Origin: Lachnospiraceae bacterium
Lineage (GTDB): Bacteria; Bacillota; Clostridia; Lachnospirales; Lachnospiraceae
Direction of reading: 5' to 3'
DNA length: 64,000 nucleotides
Assembly (NCBI GenBank): GCA_022483465.1
Contig: JAKVNF010000002.1
Coordinates: forward strand, 186,001-250,000
Position numbers and translations under genes: made by a program. Of the stretch, positions 10,179-19,755 are shown piece after piece. Position 1 is the stretch's first letter. The number at the start of each line of letters is the position of its first letter. The notes beneath the pieces are model-generated. The model saw only the letters and a program-made list of their open reading frames with translations, was not told the DNA's origin and did no database searches.

Positions 10179-11384
10179 ATGCATATTGCATTCGTAACGC
10201 TTGGCGCATTCGGACACATCAACCCGACGCTCGCCCTGGTGACAGAGCTCATCAAGCAGGGAAACCGGGTCACGTATTTTACGACGGAGCCCTTCCGCAG
10301 CATCATCGAGGGAACCGGTGCCACGTTCGTCCCGGTCCCGTCCTGGATGGCAGAGAATGACCACCACAACGAGGACAGCAAGGACGGGAAGGAGAAGGGG
10401 GAGGACGAGAACGTCGCCGCGGTCGTCCCGTTCCTGTTTTTGAACGAGGCGGGCGCCTACATCGACACCGTCCTGGACACCCTGAAAGAAGATGTCCCCG
10501 CCGCCATCGTCCACGACTTTGCCGGCATTGCGGGCACGATGGCAGCGGATGTCCTCCACACAAAGAACATCATGCTGTACGCAAGCTACCCCTCCAATGA
10601 CCACTACAGCGTCTCGGCCTCCTTCACAAGCGTCCCGGCGGATCACCCGCTTCGGATCGCCGCGGACCAGCTTGCTGACAGCTATGTCGCAAAGTACGGC
10701 TGCCGCAAGATGACCGTGCAGGAGATCTTTGACGGCAGGGGAGACTTCAACATCGTCATGATGCAGAAGCGCCTCGTCCCCTACGCGGAGAGCTACGATG
10801 AGAGCTTTGTCTTCACCGGCGTGCAGATCGGAAAGCGCACCGCCTTCGGCAGCTGGAAGGCGCCGGACAACGGGAAAAAGCTCCTGTACTCCTCCCTTGG
10901 CACCGCCTTCAACAACTGGCCGGAGTACTACCCGATCCTCTTCGACGCGGTGCGGGATCTCGACATCAACGTCTTTGCCGCCCTCGGCAGCATCGACCCG
11001 AAGAGCTTAAAAGACATTCCCGCAAATGTCGAGGTGGGACAGATGGTCCCCCAGCTCGACATCCTCTCCCAGGCAGATCTCTTCATCACCCACGCCGGCA
11101 TGGGCGGCACGGGAGAGTCGATCTACTACGGCGTGCCGATGATCGCCATCCCGCAGATGGACGAGCAGGCGATCACCGCAAAGCAGATCGAGGCAAAGGG
11201 TCTCGGCATCGCCTTCCTCGACAAGGAGAAGATCACCGCCAGCTCCCTGAAGGCTGCCATCACGAAGATCCTCTCCGACGCGTCCTATCAGGAGACCGCA
11301 GAGGACTTCTCGAAGGACATGCGCTCCCTTGGCGGCGCCGAGGCTTCCGCAGCTGCCCTTCTTTCCTACCTGGCAAAAGCCTGA
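10179..11384 (+). CDS. GT1 glycosyltransferase, macrolide glycosyltransferase (MGT) type
   Basis: 401 aa. N-terminal Rossmann domain with GAFGHINPTLALVTELIKQG; C-terminal nucleotide-sugar-binding domain with the GT1 signature (FITHAGMGGTGESIYYGVPMIAIPQ followed by DEQAITAKQIEAKGLG, around residues 305-350). Family members transfer glucose or another sugar from a UDP-sugar to a small hydrophobic acceptor, such as a macrolide or flavonoid. An acidic, Lys-rich loop (NEDSKDGKEKGEDE) sits near residue 67-80. It lies among catabolic glycosidase genes, which is unusual. It may re-glycosylate toxic aglycones released by the rhamnosidases. That role is inference. Confidence 0.88.
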   Translation: MHIAFVTLGAFGHINPTLALVTELIKQGNRVTYFTTEPFRSIIEGTGATFVPVPSWMAENDHHNEDSKDGKEKGEDENVAAVVPFLFLNEAGAYIDTVLDTLKEDVPAAIVHDFAGIAGTMAADVLHTKNIMLYASYPSNDHYSVSASFTSVPADHPLRIAADQLADSYVAKYGCRKMTVQEIFDGRGDFNIVMMQKRLVPYAESYDESFVFTGVQIGKRTAFGSWKAPDNGKKLLYSSLGTAFNNWPEYYPILFDAVRDLDINVFAALGSIDPKSLKDIPANVEVGQMVPQLDILSQADLFITHAGMGGTGESIYYGVPMIAIPQMDEQAITAKQIEAKGLGIAFLDKEKITASSLKAAITKILSDASYQETAEDFSKDMRSLGGAEASAAALLSYLAKA

Positions 11385-11391
11385 AACACAC

Positions 11392-11405
11392 CTTAAAAAA
11401 TGTCG
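11392..11405 (+). promoter_or_regulatory. Repeat of the 14-bp upstream motif
   Basis: CTTAAAAAATGTCG, identical to 3002-3015. It lies about 150 bp upstream of the GPH symporter start, with CATAGGAT at 11453-11460 as a weak -10 candidate. The distance from motif to -10 differs from the other copy by about 5 bp. Possible binding site of a shared activator. Confidence 0.35.
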
Positions 11406-11553
11406 GATGAAGCATAAGGGACGACATACAGCCTGAAAGGGCAGTCTGCTACCATAGGATCGTCGGAAGAAATTCCGGCAGAACAAACAGAATCGATAAT
11501 ATCCGGAGTGTCTTAAGTAAAAATTTAGAAAAATGAGAAACAGGGAGGACGAA

Positions 11554-12996
11554 ATGGCAACGAATACAGCCAATACGACAGCGGTACAGGAAAAAGAGGG
11601 ATCCACCGCATTTGCATGGTTCCATGCAACCTCGGTGAACGGCGGCGCCATGGCGATTGCCGCCGTGATCGCAAGCTACTTCTCGGTCCACATGACGGAC
11701 GATCTGCACATGGCAGCGGGCGCAGCCTCGCTGATCATGTTCATCGCATCCCTCTGGGATGCCATCAATGACCCGATGATGGGCGTCATCGCAGACCGCA
11801 CCCACACGAAGCTCGGCCGCTACCGCCCCTACTTCCTGTTTGCCCCGGTGCTCCTGACATTGTTTGCCGTCCTGATCTGGATCAACCCGGGCCTTGGCTC
11901 CACTGGAACCTTTGTCTACGTGCTCCTGACCTACATCGGCTACGGCATGACCGTCACGATGTACACGATGCCCCAGATGGCCGTTCTGCCGGCCGTCGTT
12001 CGGGATACCCAGAGAAGAAACACGATCATCGGCATGGGCGCCGGCGTCTGCGCGGCTGCGTTCACGATCGGCAACACCTTCACCCCGCAGATCACGGCCT
12101 TCTTCACCGGCCTTGGCTTTGCGAACCCCTACATCCCCTACATGCTGATCCTCGGCGGTCTCTCCTTCATCTCCTTCTGGGGCCTGTTTGCCACCTCCAA
12201 GGAGAAGTACCTGACCCCGGTCTCCAAGGACAACCCGATGAAGCTCATCGGAACCGTCTTAAAGCACAAGGAAGTCTGGCCGAACATCGTGGCCTGGATC
12301 ATGGCCTCCATGGGCTACGGCATGATGTTCTCCACCTCCGTCTACCACTGCATGTACTACCTGGCAAGACCCGACCTCATCTCCATCTACATGGGTGTGA
12401 TCTCCATCGCCGCGCTGGTCTCCATGGTGGTCCTGATGCCGGTATTCCTCAGGGTGTTCAAGACCGGCCAGAAGGCGCTCCTCATCTCCCAGGCACTCTC
12501 CATCGCCTGCTACATCATCCTGTTCTTCACCGGAAAGAGCAACTTTATCTGGCTCTGCGTGATGACCTTCATCTCCGTGTGCTTTGCCGCCATGCAGAAT
12601 GCACTGGTCAACGTGCTCGTCAATGACTGCATCGACTTCGTCATGTTGAAGGACGGCATCTCCGCCAACGGCGTCATCTCCTCCATCAAGGGCTTTGCCC
12701 AGAAGTGCGGCAACACGGTCGTCACCTCCGGAATTCTGGCAGCCCTCGGCGCAGCAGGGTATGTTGCCGGCGCCGTCGGACAGCAGAACGCGGCGACCAT
12801 GTTTACGCTGAACTTCCTGAAGTTCGGCGCCCCCTGCATCACCGGCGTCGTCCTGATCCTCTGCGTCGTCTTCAACCCGTTCCAGAAGTACTACGGACAG
12901 ATCGAGGAGATGAAGAAGAACATGAAGAGCATCGATGAGCTCGAGGAAGAGGAAAAAGAGAGCGACAAAGAGAAAGAGGGAGAGGATCTCCTGTAA
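11554..12996 (+). CDS. GPH-family sugar:cation symporter
   Basis: About 480 aa, twelve predicted membrane segments. The glycoside-pentoside-hexuronide signature is in the loop after helix 2: IADRTHTKLGRYRPYFL near residue 78-94. The hydrophilic C-terminal tail is highly charged (ELEEEEKESDKEKEGEDLL). ATG at 11554 is chosen because AGGGAGGA precedes it at about 5 nt; an in-frame ATG at 11533 has no such site. It would import the oligosaccharide or glycoside that the surrounding cytoplasmic glycosidases break down. It ends at a strong bidirectional terminator and faces an AraC gene. Confidence 0.9.
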   Translation: MATNTANTTAVQEKEGSTAFAWFHATSVNGGAMAIAAVIASYFSVHMTDDLHMAAGAASLIMFIASLWDAINDPMMGVIADRTHTKLGRYRPYFLFAPVLLTLFAVLIWINPGLGSTGTFVYVLLTYIGYGMTVTMYTMPQMAVLPAVVRDTQRRNTIIGMGAGVCAAAFTIGNTFTPQITAFFTGLGFANPYIPYMLILGGLSFISFWGLFATSKEKYLTPVSKDNPMKLIGTVLKHKEVWPNIVAWIMASMGYGMMFSTSVYHCMYYLARPDLISIYMGVISIAALVSMVVLMPVFLRVFKTGQKALLISQALSIACYIILFFTGKSNFIWLCVMTFISVCFAAMQNALVNVLVNDCIDFVMLKDGISANGVISSIKGFAQKCGNTVVTSGILAALGAAGYVAGAVGQQNAATMFTLNFLKFGAPCITGVVLILCVVFNPFQKYYGQIEEMKKNMKSIDELEEEEKESDKEKEGEDLL

Positions 12997-13013
12997 ATCA
13001 CAGCTCCGCTGCC

Positions 13014-13050
13014 AAAAACTCCCCGCTGCGGCTGCAGCGGGGAGCTTTTT
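13014..13050. terminator. Bidirectional intrinsic terminator
   Basis: An 11-bp perfect stem (CTCCCCGCTGC / GCAGCGGGGAG) with a 4-nt loop, A5 on the left and T5 on the right. It serves the symporter gene and the convergent AraC gene. Confidence 0.9.
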
Positions 13051-13061
13051 CAAAGGAACAT

Positions 13062-14198
13062 CTATTGCGTTCCGGCGTCCTCGTTCTGAAAGGGGACGAA
13101 GGCCCCCTCCCCCTTCTGGGAGGCGCGGTAAGCCTGGGGCGACTCCTGCATCGCCGCCCGAAAGACCCTGGAGAAGTGGTCCGCCGAGTGGTAGCCCACC
13201 CGGTCTGCGATCTCCGCGATCCGAAGGTCCGTCTCCCGAAGATATCGCTTGGCATCCTCCAGCCGCAGCTCCCGGATGAGGTCCGAGAAGGTGTGGCCGG
13301 TGTTCTTGCGGATCAGGGTGCAAAGGTGCGGCTCCGAGTAGTGGAAGAAGGCGGCAAGCCCGGAGAGCGAGAGCGTCCGATAGTTGTGCTGGATGTACTG
13401 CAGCACCAGGGAGAAGTCGCTTCCCATCTCGTAATTGTAGTAGCTGATCGTCTGGGAGTAGTTGCGAAGGAGCTCAATGAAGACCAGCTGACAGAGGTGA
13501 ATCACCACCGCATTGCTATAGGCATCCCCGTAGGCGCACTCGATCATGGCGCTTCGAAGGCACCGGCCCAGCCGGGTGATGTTTTTTAAGTAGAACATCA
13601 GGTAGTTCGGGTGCCCGTCCCCCTGGAGAATCGTCTGGAAGAAGTAGGAGAGGAGGTTGTTCCCCTCGAGCTGCCGGAAGAAGGCGGTCTGGAAGGTGCT
13701 CTTTCGGATGCACAGGACAAAGGCAAAGCTGGTGTCGTCCCGGATGTACATGTCGTGGCGGGACCCCGGGGCAACGATGACCACCTCGCCGGGGTGGAGC
13801 ACCTTGTCGGGCTCGTTCTCGAAGGAGAAGGTCATGGCCCCGGACACGAGGCAGACCATCTCGAAGTAGTTGTGGGAGTGGAGAAAGGTCCGGGTATACC
13901 GGGGATGCCGGATCACCATCACATCCCGCCTTGTCGGGATGATGTCCTCCTCGGAGACGCTCGCCTTGAGCGCCTGGTCGTCCGCATGTTCCAAGGGGAG
14001 CGTGTCCACCACCCGGTCAAAGTCCGCGTCCGACAAAAACTCATACCCCTCCGGGATGGCATAGGGCGGCGGGGTGGGCGAGAGCAGCCCGTGGGCCGCC
14101 ATGTAGCGCATCATCTCCGGGAACTGCATCATCGTCCCGGTTCTCTCGTAAAAATCCTTCATCTGTGCCTGAAAGGCACCATACGTTGTATACTGCAT
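13062..14198 (-). CDS. AraC-family transcriptional regulator
   Basis: 378 aa. N-terminal cupin-like sensing domain (HSHNYFEMVCLVSGAMTF, then HPGEVVIVAPGSRHDMYI), C-terminal double helix-turn-helix (LSLSGLAAFFHYSEPHLCTLIRKNTGHTF, then LRIAEIADRVGYHSADHFSRVFR). ATG at 14198 has GGGAGGG just upstream; a longer frame to 14282 is not supported by a ribosome site. It is divergent from the GH43 gene at 14260 with only 61 bp between, so it probably controls that operon in response to a sugar and may act on the 1.6-12 kb genes too. Confidence 0.9.
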   Translation of the reverse strand: MQYTTYGAFQAQMKDFYERTGTMMQFPEMMRYMAAHGLLSPTPPPYAIPEGYEFLSDADFDRVVDTLPLEHADDQALKASVSEEDIIPTRRDVMVIRHPRYTRTFLHSHNYFEMVCLVSGAMTFSFENEPDKVLHPGEVVIVAPGSRHDMYIRDDTSFAFVLCIRKSTFQTAFFRQLEGNNLLSYFFQTILQGDGHPNYLMFYLKNITRLGRCLRSAMIECAYGDAYSNAVVIHLCQLVFIELLRNYSQTISYYNYEMGSDFSLVLQYIQHNYRTLSLSGLAAFFHYSEPHLCTLIRKNTGHTFSDLIRELRLEDAKRYLRETDLRIAEIADRVGYHSADHFSRVFRAAMQESPQAYRASQKGEGAFVPFQNEDAGTQ

Positions 14199-14259
14199 GC
14201 AATCCCTCCCTATTATCCCATCATCATACCATACGGGAGGAAAACGGAAAGGAGACGAC

Positions 14260-15747
14260 ATGAACGAGCAGCTTCCCTGCAACCCCTATCTTCCCTTCTG
14301 GGAGACCGTGCCAGATGCAGAGCCCCATGTCTTTGGGAACCGCCTCTACGTCTTTGGAAGCCATGACCGGCTGGGCGGCACGACCTTCTGCTCCGATGAC
14401 TACGTCGTCTGGAGTGCGCCTGTCTCGGACCCCGGGCATTTCCGCTTTGACGGCGTCAGCTACCGGGCAAGTCAGGATCCCCTAAACGGCGCCCCCTATG
14501 ACGGGCCGCTGCCGGACTCGCCCCTTCCCATGGGAACTGCCGATCACCCGCACCTTCTCTATGCGCCGGATGTGTGTAGGGGGCAGGACGGGAGATACTA
14601 CCTGTACTACGCCCTGGACTTTGCGGACGTGATCTCCGTCGCGGTCGCCGACCGCCCGGAGGGGCCCTATCACTTCCTTGCCTACTGCCTGACCCCCGAG
14701 GGGAAGAGCCCAGAGCCCGGAATCCGCTTTGATCCGGCTGTTCTCTGTGAGCCCACCGGAAATTGGCTTTACTACGGCTTTGCCCCGAAGGTGCGCTTTC
14801 CCGGCCAGACCGGGGAAATCCCCGGCGCCATGGTGGTGCGGCTTGACCGGGACATGCACACCGTCATCAGCACACCCGTCCCGGTGGCCTTTGGCTGTGA
14901 GCGGGCCGCCGGTACCTCCTTTGCAGGCCACCCCTTCTTTGAGGGGTCCTCGATCCGGAGGATCGGAGCGTCCTACTACTTTGTCTACAGCTCTCTCCAG
15001 GGAAACGAGCTCTGCTATGCGACGGGGCCTTCGCCGGAAGGGCCCTTCACCTTTCGGGGGGTTCTCATCTCCAACGGCGACCTTGGCTTTCACGGACGGA
15101 CCGTGCCGGACAACTTCACCGGCAACAACCACGGGGGCCTCGTGCAGTTCGGGGGCAAAACCTTTATCTTTTACCACCGGCACACCCACGGCACCCAGTT
15201 TTCCCGGCAGGGCTGCGCCGAGGAGGTGGAGATCGAAGCGGACGGCACCATTCCCCAGGCGGAGGTCACAAGCTTTGGCCTTGCCGGCGGCAGGGCACCG
15301 GCAAGGGGCCGGTTTTCCGCCCACATCTATGCGCAGCTCTTGAAACCAGGCCGGGATACCATGGGAGACGCCCTGATTGCGGGCCCGGGAGAGGCACTGC
15401 CGCCCCTTCCCGCGGACTGGCCGTATTTAACCGAGGAGCCCTGCGAGGACCCGGCACAGAAAAACCTGCGGCCCTATCTTGCAAACCTTCAGGCGGGCGC
15501 CTGCGCAGGTTTTCGGTACCTTGTCTTTGTCGGGACGGAAAACACTCTGCGGGTCACCTGCCGGGGAAAGGCACAGATGTGCCTTCATGCCGATGCGCCG
15601 GAGGGGGAGGTGCTGGCAAGCTGGAGCGTCGACAGCAAAGACTGGACCGCTGCTTCCGCAGCCCTCACCCCCTGCACCGGCGCCCATGCCGTGTACCTCA
15701 AAGTGGAAGAGGGGCGCGCGGACCTCGCCTTCTTTGCCATCTCCTGA
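14260..15747 (+). CDS. Glycoside hydrolase family 43
   Basis: 495 aa. Propeller motifs: AEPHVFGNRLYVFGSHDR, YAPDVCRGQDGRYYLYYALD, GIRFDPAVL, FEGSSIRRIGASYYFVYSS with the probable acid Glu, and TGNNHGGLVQFGGKTFIFYHRH. The C-terminal ~100 aa resemble a carbohydrate-binding beta sandwich. ATG at 14260 follows AAAGGAG; the upstream ATG at 14197 lies across the divergent promoter region. First gene of a GH43-GH78-GH39 operon opposite an AraC gene. Likely trims arabinose or xylose; specificity not readable. Confidence 0.87.
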   Translation: MNEQLPCNPYLPFWETVPDAEPHVFGNRLYVFGSHDRLGGTTFCSDDYVVWSAPVSDPGHFRFDGVSYRASQDPLNGAPYDGPLPDSPLPMGTADHPHLLYAPDVCRGQDGRYYLYYALDFADVISVAVADRPEGPYHFLAYCLTPEGKSPEPGIRFDPAVLCEPTGNWLYYGFAPKVRFPGQTGEIPGAMVVRLDRDMHTVISTPVPVAFGCERAAGTSFAGHPFFEGSSIRRIGASYYFVYSSLQGNELCYATGPSPEGPFTFRGVLISNGDLGFHGRTVPDNFTGNNHGGLVQFGGKTFIFYHRHTHGTQFSRQGCAEEVEIEADGTIPQAEVTSFGLAGGRAPARGRFSAHIYAQLLKPGRDTMGDALIAGPGEALPPLPADWPYLTEEPCEDPAQKNLRPYLANLQAGACAGFRYLVFVGTENTLRVTCRGKAQMCLHADAPEGEVLASWSVDSKDWTAASAALTPCTGAHAVYLKVEEGRADLAFFAIS

Positions 15748-17381
15748 ACACCCAATGAAAGGAAACGGAATCAAACCATGAACATCACCGAGATGAAAAC
15801 CAACGGGGTGACCTGCCCCATCGGATATGACCTTGCCAAGCCGGAACTTTCCTGGAAGGTGACGGACACCCCCTCGAAAAAGGCCGTGAAAACCCTTGTG
15901 GAGGTTGCAACGACCCCGGACTTTGCCGAGGTCCTCTGCCGAATCGAGAATGGCGATGCCGACAGCACCGGGACCCTCCTTCCCCTCACTCTTGTCCCCA
16001 AGACCCGCTACTTTTGGCGCGTCGCGGTGACGGGAGATGCCGGCGATTGTGCAGAAGGCACCTCCTTTTTTGAGACCGGCAGGATGGACCTTCCCTTTGA
16101 CGCCGACTGGATCGCGGCCCCGGAGGAGACGCCCCTTTCGCATCCCATCTTCACAAAGCGCTTCCCAGTCACCGGAAACATCCAAAGAGCAAGGCTCTAC
16201 CTCACCGGCGTTGGCCTCTTTGAGGTCTACCTCAACGGAAAGAAGGTCGGAGACGAGTTCCTGACCCCGTATCTCACGGATTATGAATCGAGAATCCAGG
16301 TGATCACCTTTGACACCGCAGAATATCTGCAGCAGGGAGAGAACACACTTGAGATCCTCCTCGGCCCCGGCTGGTACATGGGCTGGTACGGCCCGGGACA
16401 GGAGCGGAATTACTTCGGAGACGTCCCCGCCGCCATCGCAGAGCTCGAGTGGACGACAGAAGATGGCACCACCTCCCGCCTTGCAACCGATGACACCTGG
16501 ACCGTGCGGGCAAGCGACATCGAGTCCTCCGGCATCTACGACGGAGAAGTCCTGAACCGCCTTCTCTTTGCGGGCCGTGAGAACAAAGAGCGCCGGGTCC
16601 GGGTCATCCGGGAGTTTGAAGGCGGCACCAGGAACCTGGTGAAAAACCATCTCTGCGACCGGCTCTCGCTCCCTGTCACGGTGCGAAAGACCCTGACCCC
16701 AGTCCAGATCCTGCAGACCCCCTCCGGGCAGACAGTGGCGGACTTTGGGCAGAACTTTGCGGGCTTTGTGTCCTTTGCGGCAAACTTCCCGAGCGGCACC
16801 CGCATCCGCTTTACCTGCGGCGAGATCCTGCAGAAGGGCGAGTTCTACCATGGCAACTACCGGGAGGCGGGGACGACCTTTGTCTACGTCTCCGATGGAA
16901 GAAAAGAGGATGTCCGCGCCCACTTCTCCTTCTCGGGCTTTCGGTACATCCTCGTCGAGGGGTGGCCGGGAGAGCTTCAATGCTCATACCTTACCGGAAA
17001 CGTCCTCTCCAGCAGCCTGTCCCGCACCGGGCACTTTGCCTGTGAGAACCCGAAGCTGAACCGCCTCTACGAGAACACCCTCTGGAGCGAGGTCTCGAAC
17101 TTCCTCGACATCCCCTCGGACTGCCCCCAGAGAAACGAGCGCCTTGGCTGGACCGGGGACATCCAGGTCTTCTCCAGGACTGCCTCCCTGCACCTTGACA
17201 CCAACGCCTTTTTCCGCAAGTTCTGCGTTCAGCTCCGGGATGAGCAGAGTAAGCTAACGGGAGTTTCGACATTTCAGCATGAAAACGCGGAGTTTTGACC
17301 GTGTTTCCATGCTTTTTTGTTGGCCTAAATGTATCGCCCTATTACTTCTATGTGTAGACTATTGATTTATGTCCTATTTCA

Positions 17382-17410
17382 TTGACTTATCGAACACATA
17401 TTGATATAAT
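17382..17410 (+). promoter_or_regulatory. Transposase promoter
   Basis: TTGACT (17382-17387), 17-bp spacer, TATAAT (17405-17410), 38 bp before the transposase ATG at 17448. Near-consensus sigma-70 type. Confidence 0.75.
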
Positions 17411-17447
17411 AATCAAGCATTTAAGGGATATATAGGTAGGGCGATAC

Positions 17448-19677
17448 ATGGCGTCAATCAGAAAGAAAACCAAAAAGGGACATGATTACTACTACATCGT
17501 CACCAGTAGACGGGCTCCAGGGAGCAAGTACCCCAAAGAGGTCGTCCTGGAATACATCGGCCCTGTTGACAAACTCTTCGATCGTGTGCTGAACGAGTAT
17601 TACCTCCGGACAGGTGACCCAAAGGGAAACGCATCTGGAAAACAGGCGGAACATGAAACTGGCGGGGTGAGGTTCAAGTGCTATTCGCATGGCGGACCGA
17701 TGGCGATGTTCCGCATGGCTCAGTACATTGGAGTCGAGAAGATCCTGGACGAGGCGTTTTCATCCAAGACAATCCAAGGGATGTCCCGCAGCAGAGTGCT
17801 CCTGCTTGCTGCTATTCACAGAGCAATCGATCCTGCCAGCAAGAAAGCGTTTTCCGCCTGGGCGCAGACAACAAGTCTCCCGTATCATCTCGGCTTCGCA
17901 CCGGAAGCCCTGTCTTCCCAGGCATTCTGGGAAGCGATGGACGGGATCTCCGAGGAGGAAGTCCACAAAGCACAGCAGCTGCTCACCAAAAGACTGCTCG
18001 AGATGTACCCCGATGAGTTGAACGACCTGCACCTCGACTACACGAATTACTTCACCTACATCGACACCCGGAACGGCCGCTGCGTGGTGTGCCAGCGGGG
18101 GCACAACAAGCAGAAGCGGACTGATCTGCGGCAGTTCAGTCTTGCGATGATCACCAGTCATCTGCTGCAGGTTCCTGTCCTCTGGGAGATGTATGAGGGA
18201 AGCAGGAATGACAAGGCAGAGTTCGGTGCATTCATGGAGAAGGTACAGAAGGATCTCCCGGATACAATCGGGAAATCTCTGGACGAAGTCACGGTTTCTT
18301 TCGATGGCGGCAGCAATTCGGAGGAGAACTTCAAGTCCCTCCGGGTACACTTCATCTGCGCCCACTCACTCGACTCCCATAAAGAGCTGTATGACATCGA
18401 CGTGGATCAGTACCAGGAAGTGAAGCTTGCAAACGGCCACACAAGACGTGCATACCGCATCGACGGGCTCACATTTTCCGGAAGGCGTTAGTTAAGAAAC
18501 GGGTTGATAAGCGATCGCCTAGCATGAGACCACTAATCCCTCACTTTGAGCTCGAGCTGGGTACACTCCTATCCGTGCTGTGTTGCATCATGTAACAAAG
18601 CATCACCTAGATTGCCTAAAAGCATACACCCACTTGCCGAGCATGTGACTATAAATAACAAGATAGGCATTATGCAGAGAAGAAAAGAGCTCCAAATGGG
18701 GATTCTATATCTTCATCAGACATTATCGCGTCGAGAGTTCACCATGGAGGTTGTGGTATGGAACCCGTCAACCCGGTTCTTTACTAACGCCTTCCGGAAT
18801 CACCGGAACGGGCATTCTGACGTACAGCGAGGATCTGTACATCGGCCAGGAAGCGCAGATGGGCCGGGACATCGAGAAGTTCAAGGCAAAGTTTGAGGAG
18901 TTCAGGTCTCGCTGCCAGAATCCCAGATCCCGCATCTACTCTTCCATGAGGAAGCGCAAAACCGAGGTAGAAAAGCAGATCAGCGAGGTCACGAAGGAAA
19001 ACGAGGAGCTGCTGAAGGAGCAGAAAGATCAGGCGAAGAAGGGACGAAAGAAGAAGCCAAAGGAGGTCCCGGTATGGGACGAAGCCAGTGAGTTTCTGAA
19101 GCTTACCCGCAGCTGTTTCACGGGGCTGCGCACGCTGGAGCAGTTCATCACCATCATCCCTTCCGGAAACATGGAGAGCGGATACGATGTGAGCTTCCAG
19201 CTCGATGAAGCGAAACTGGCAGTCTATAAGAGAAAGTACTACGGCAAGAAGCTGACCTGCACCGACAGAACGGACTGGTCGACGGAGGAGGTCCTCTCTT
19301 CGTATGCTTCACAGGAGTGCATTGAGGATCTCTTCAAGACGAGCAAGAAAGTGGACCACTTTGCCGTACGCCCGCAGTATCACTGGACAGACGACAAGAT
19401 CCGGGTACACGTCTTTCTCTGCTTCCTCGCGATCACGATCGCAGAGGTACTTCGAAGACGGATGGCAGATGAAGGTCTTACCTATACAAAGGCGGCAATG
19501 CTGGACGAGTTGTGCAAAATCCACGACGGATGGATTCTGATGCCGGGTCAGAAGAAGGCAGTCAGGGCACTCGAGGAACTAACGCCAAGTCTGCAGAGCA
19601 TGTGGAATATCGTCGAGAAGATACCTTCGCCAGATAATGTAAAAAGGGATAAAAAAAGAAAACTAAGAAAGAATTAA
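17448..19677 (+). pseudogene. IS1634-type transposase, split by MITE copy 2
   Basis: DDE transposase of the IS4/IS1634 group. The N-terminal part carries RKKTKKGHDYYYIV, GGPMAMFRMAQYIG and LHLDYTNYFTYIDT. The C-terminal part carries GRDIEKFKAKFEEF, a Lys/Glu-rich stretch, SQECIEDLFKTSKKVDHFAVRPQY and HVFLCFLAITIAEVLRR. Excising 18484-18791 and one TTCCGGAA joins LTFSG to ITGTGILTYSED with no frame change, giving 637 aa. As it is, the first part ends at 18491 inside the MITE. The element is therefore probably unable to move unless helped in trans. Confidence 0.85.
18484..18791 (+). mobile_element. MITE copy 2 (308 bp), inside the IS1634-type transposase
   Basis: Same 308-bp sequence as copy 1 in the opposite orientation. 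Flanked by the 8-bp repeat TTCCGGAA (18476-18483 and 18792-18799), itself a palindrome. Begins GGCGTTAGTTAAGAAACGGG and ends in the matching inverted repeat ...ACTAACGCC. This makes a nested insertion: MITE inside IS inside GH78. Confidence 0.95.
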
Positions 19678-19709
19678 CTACAGAATAGTAATTGGGCGAT
19701 ACAAAAGTG

Positions 19710-19755
19710 AACCCTTGCGAAGCCGCTAAACATCTGGCTTCGCAAGGGTTTTGCT
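19710..19755 (+). terminator. Terminator at the right end of the IS1634-type element
   Basis: 15-bp perfect stem AACCCTTGCGAAGCC / GGCTTCGCAAGGGTT (19710-19724 and 19736-19750) followed by a short T-rich run, 32 bp after the transposase stop. Confidence 0.75.

Noticed and set aside
12259-13323. Minus-strand open frame of 354 codons overlapping the symporter gene
   Set aside because: His/Asp/Gly-rich antisense pattern; it also runs through the bidirectional terminator.
15427-16980. Long minus-strand open frame (517 codons) opposite the GH78 gene
   Set aside because: Shadow of a GC-rich coding strand; no motifs, Gly/Val/Asp-rich antisense composition, and the plus strand carries a clear enzyme.
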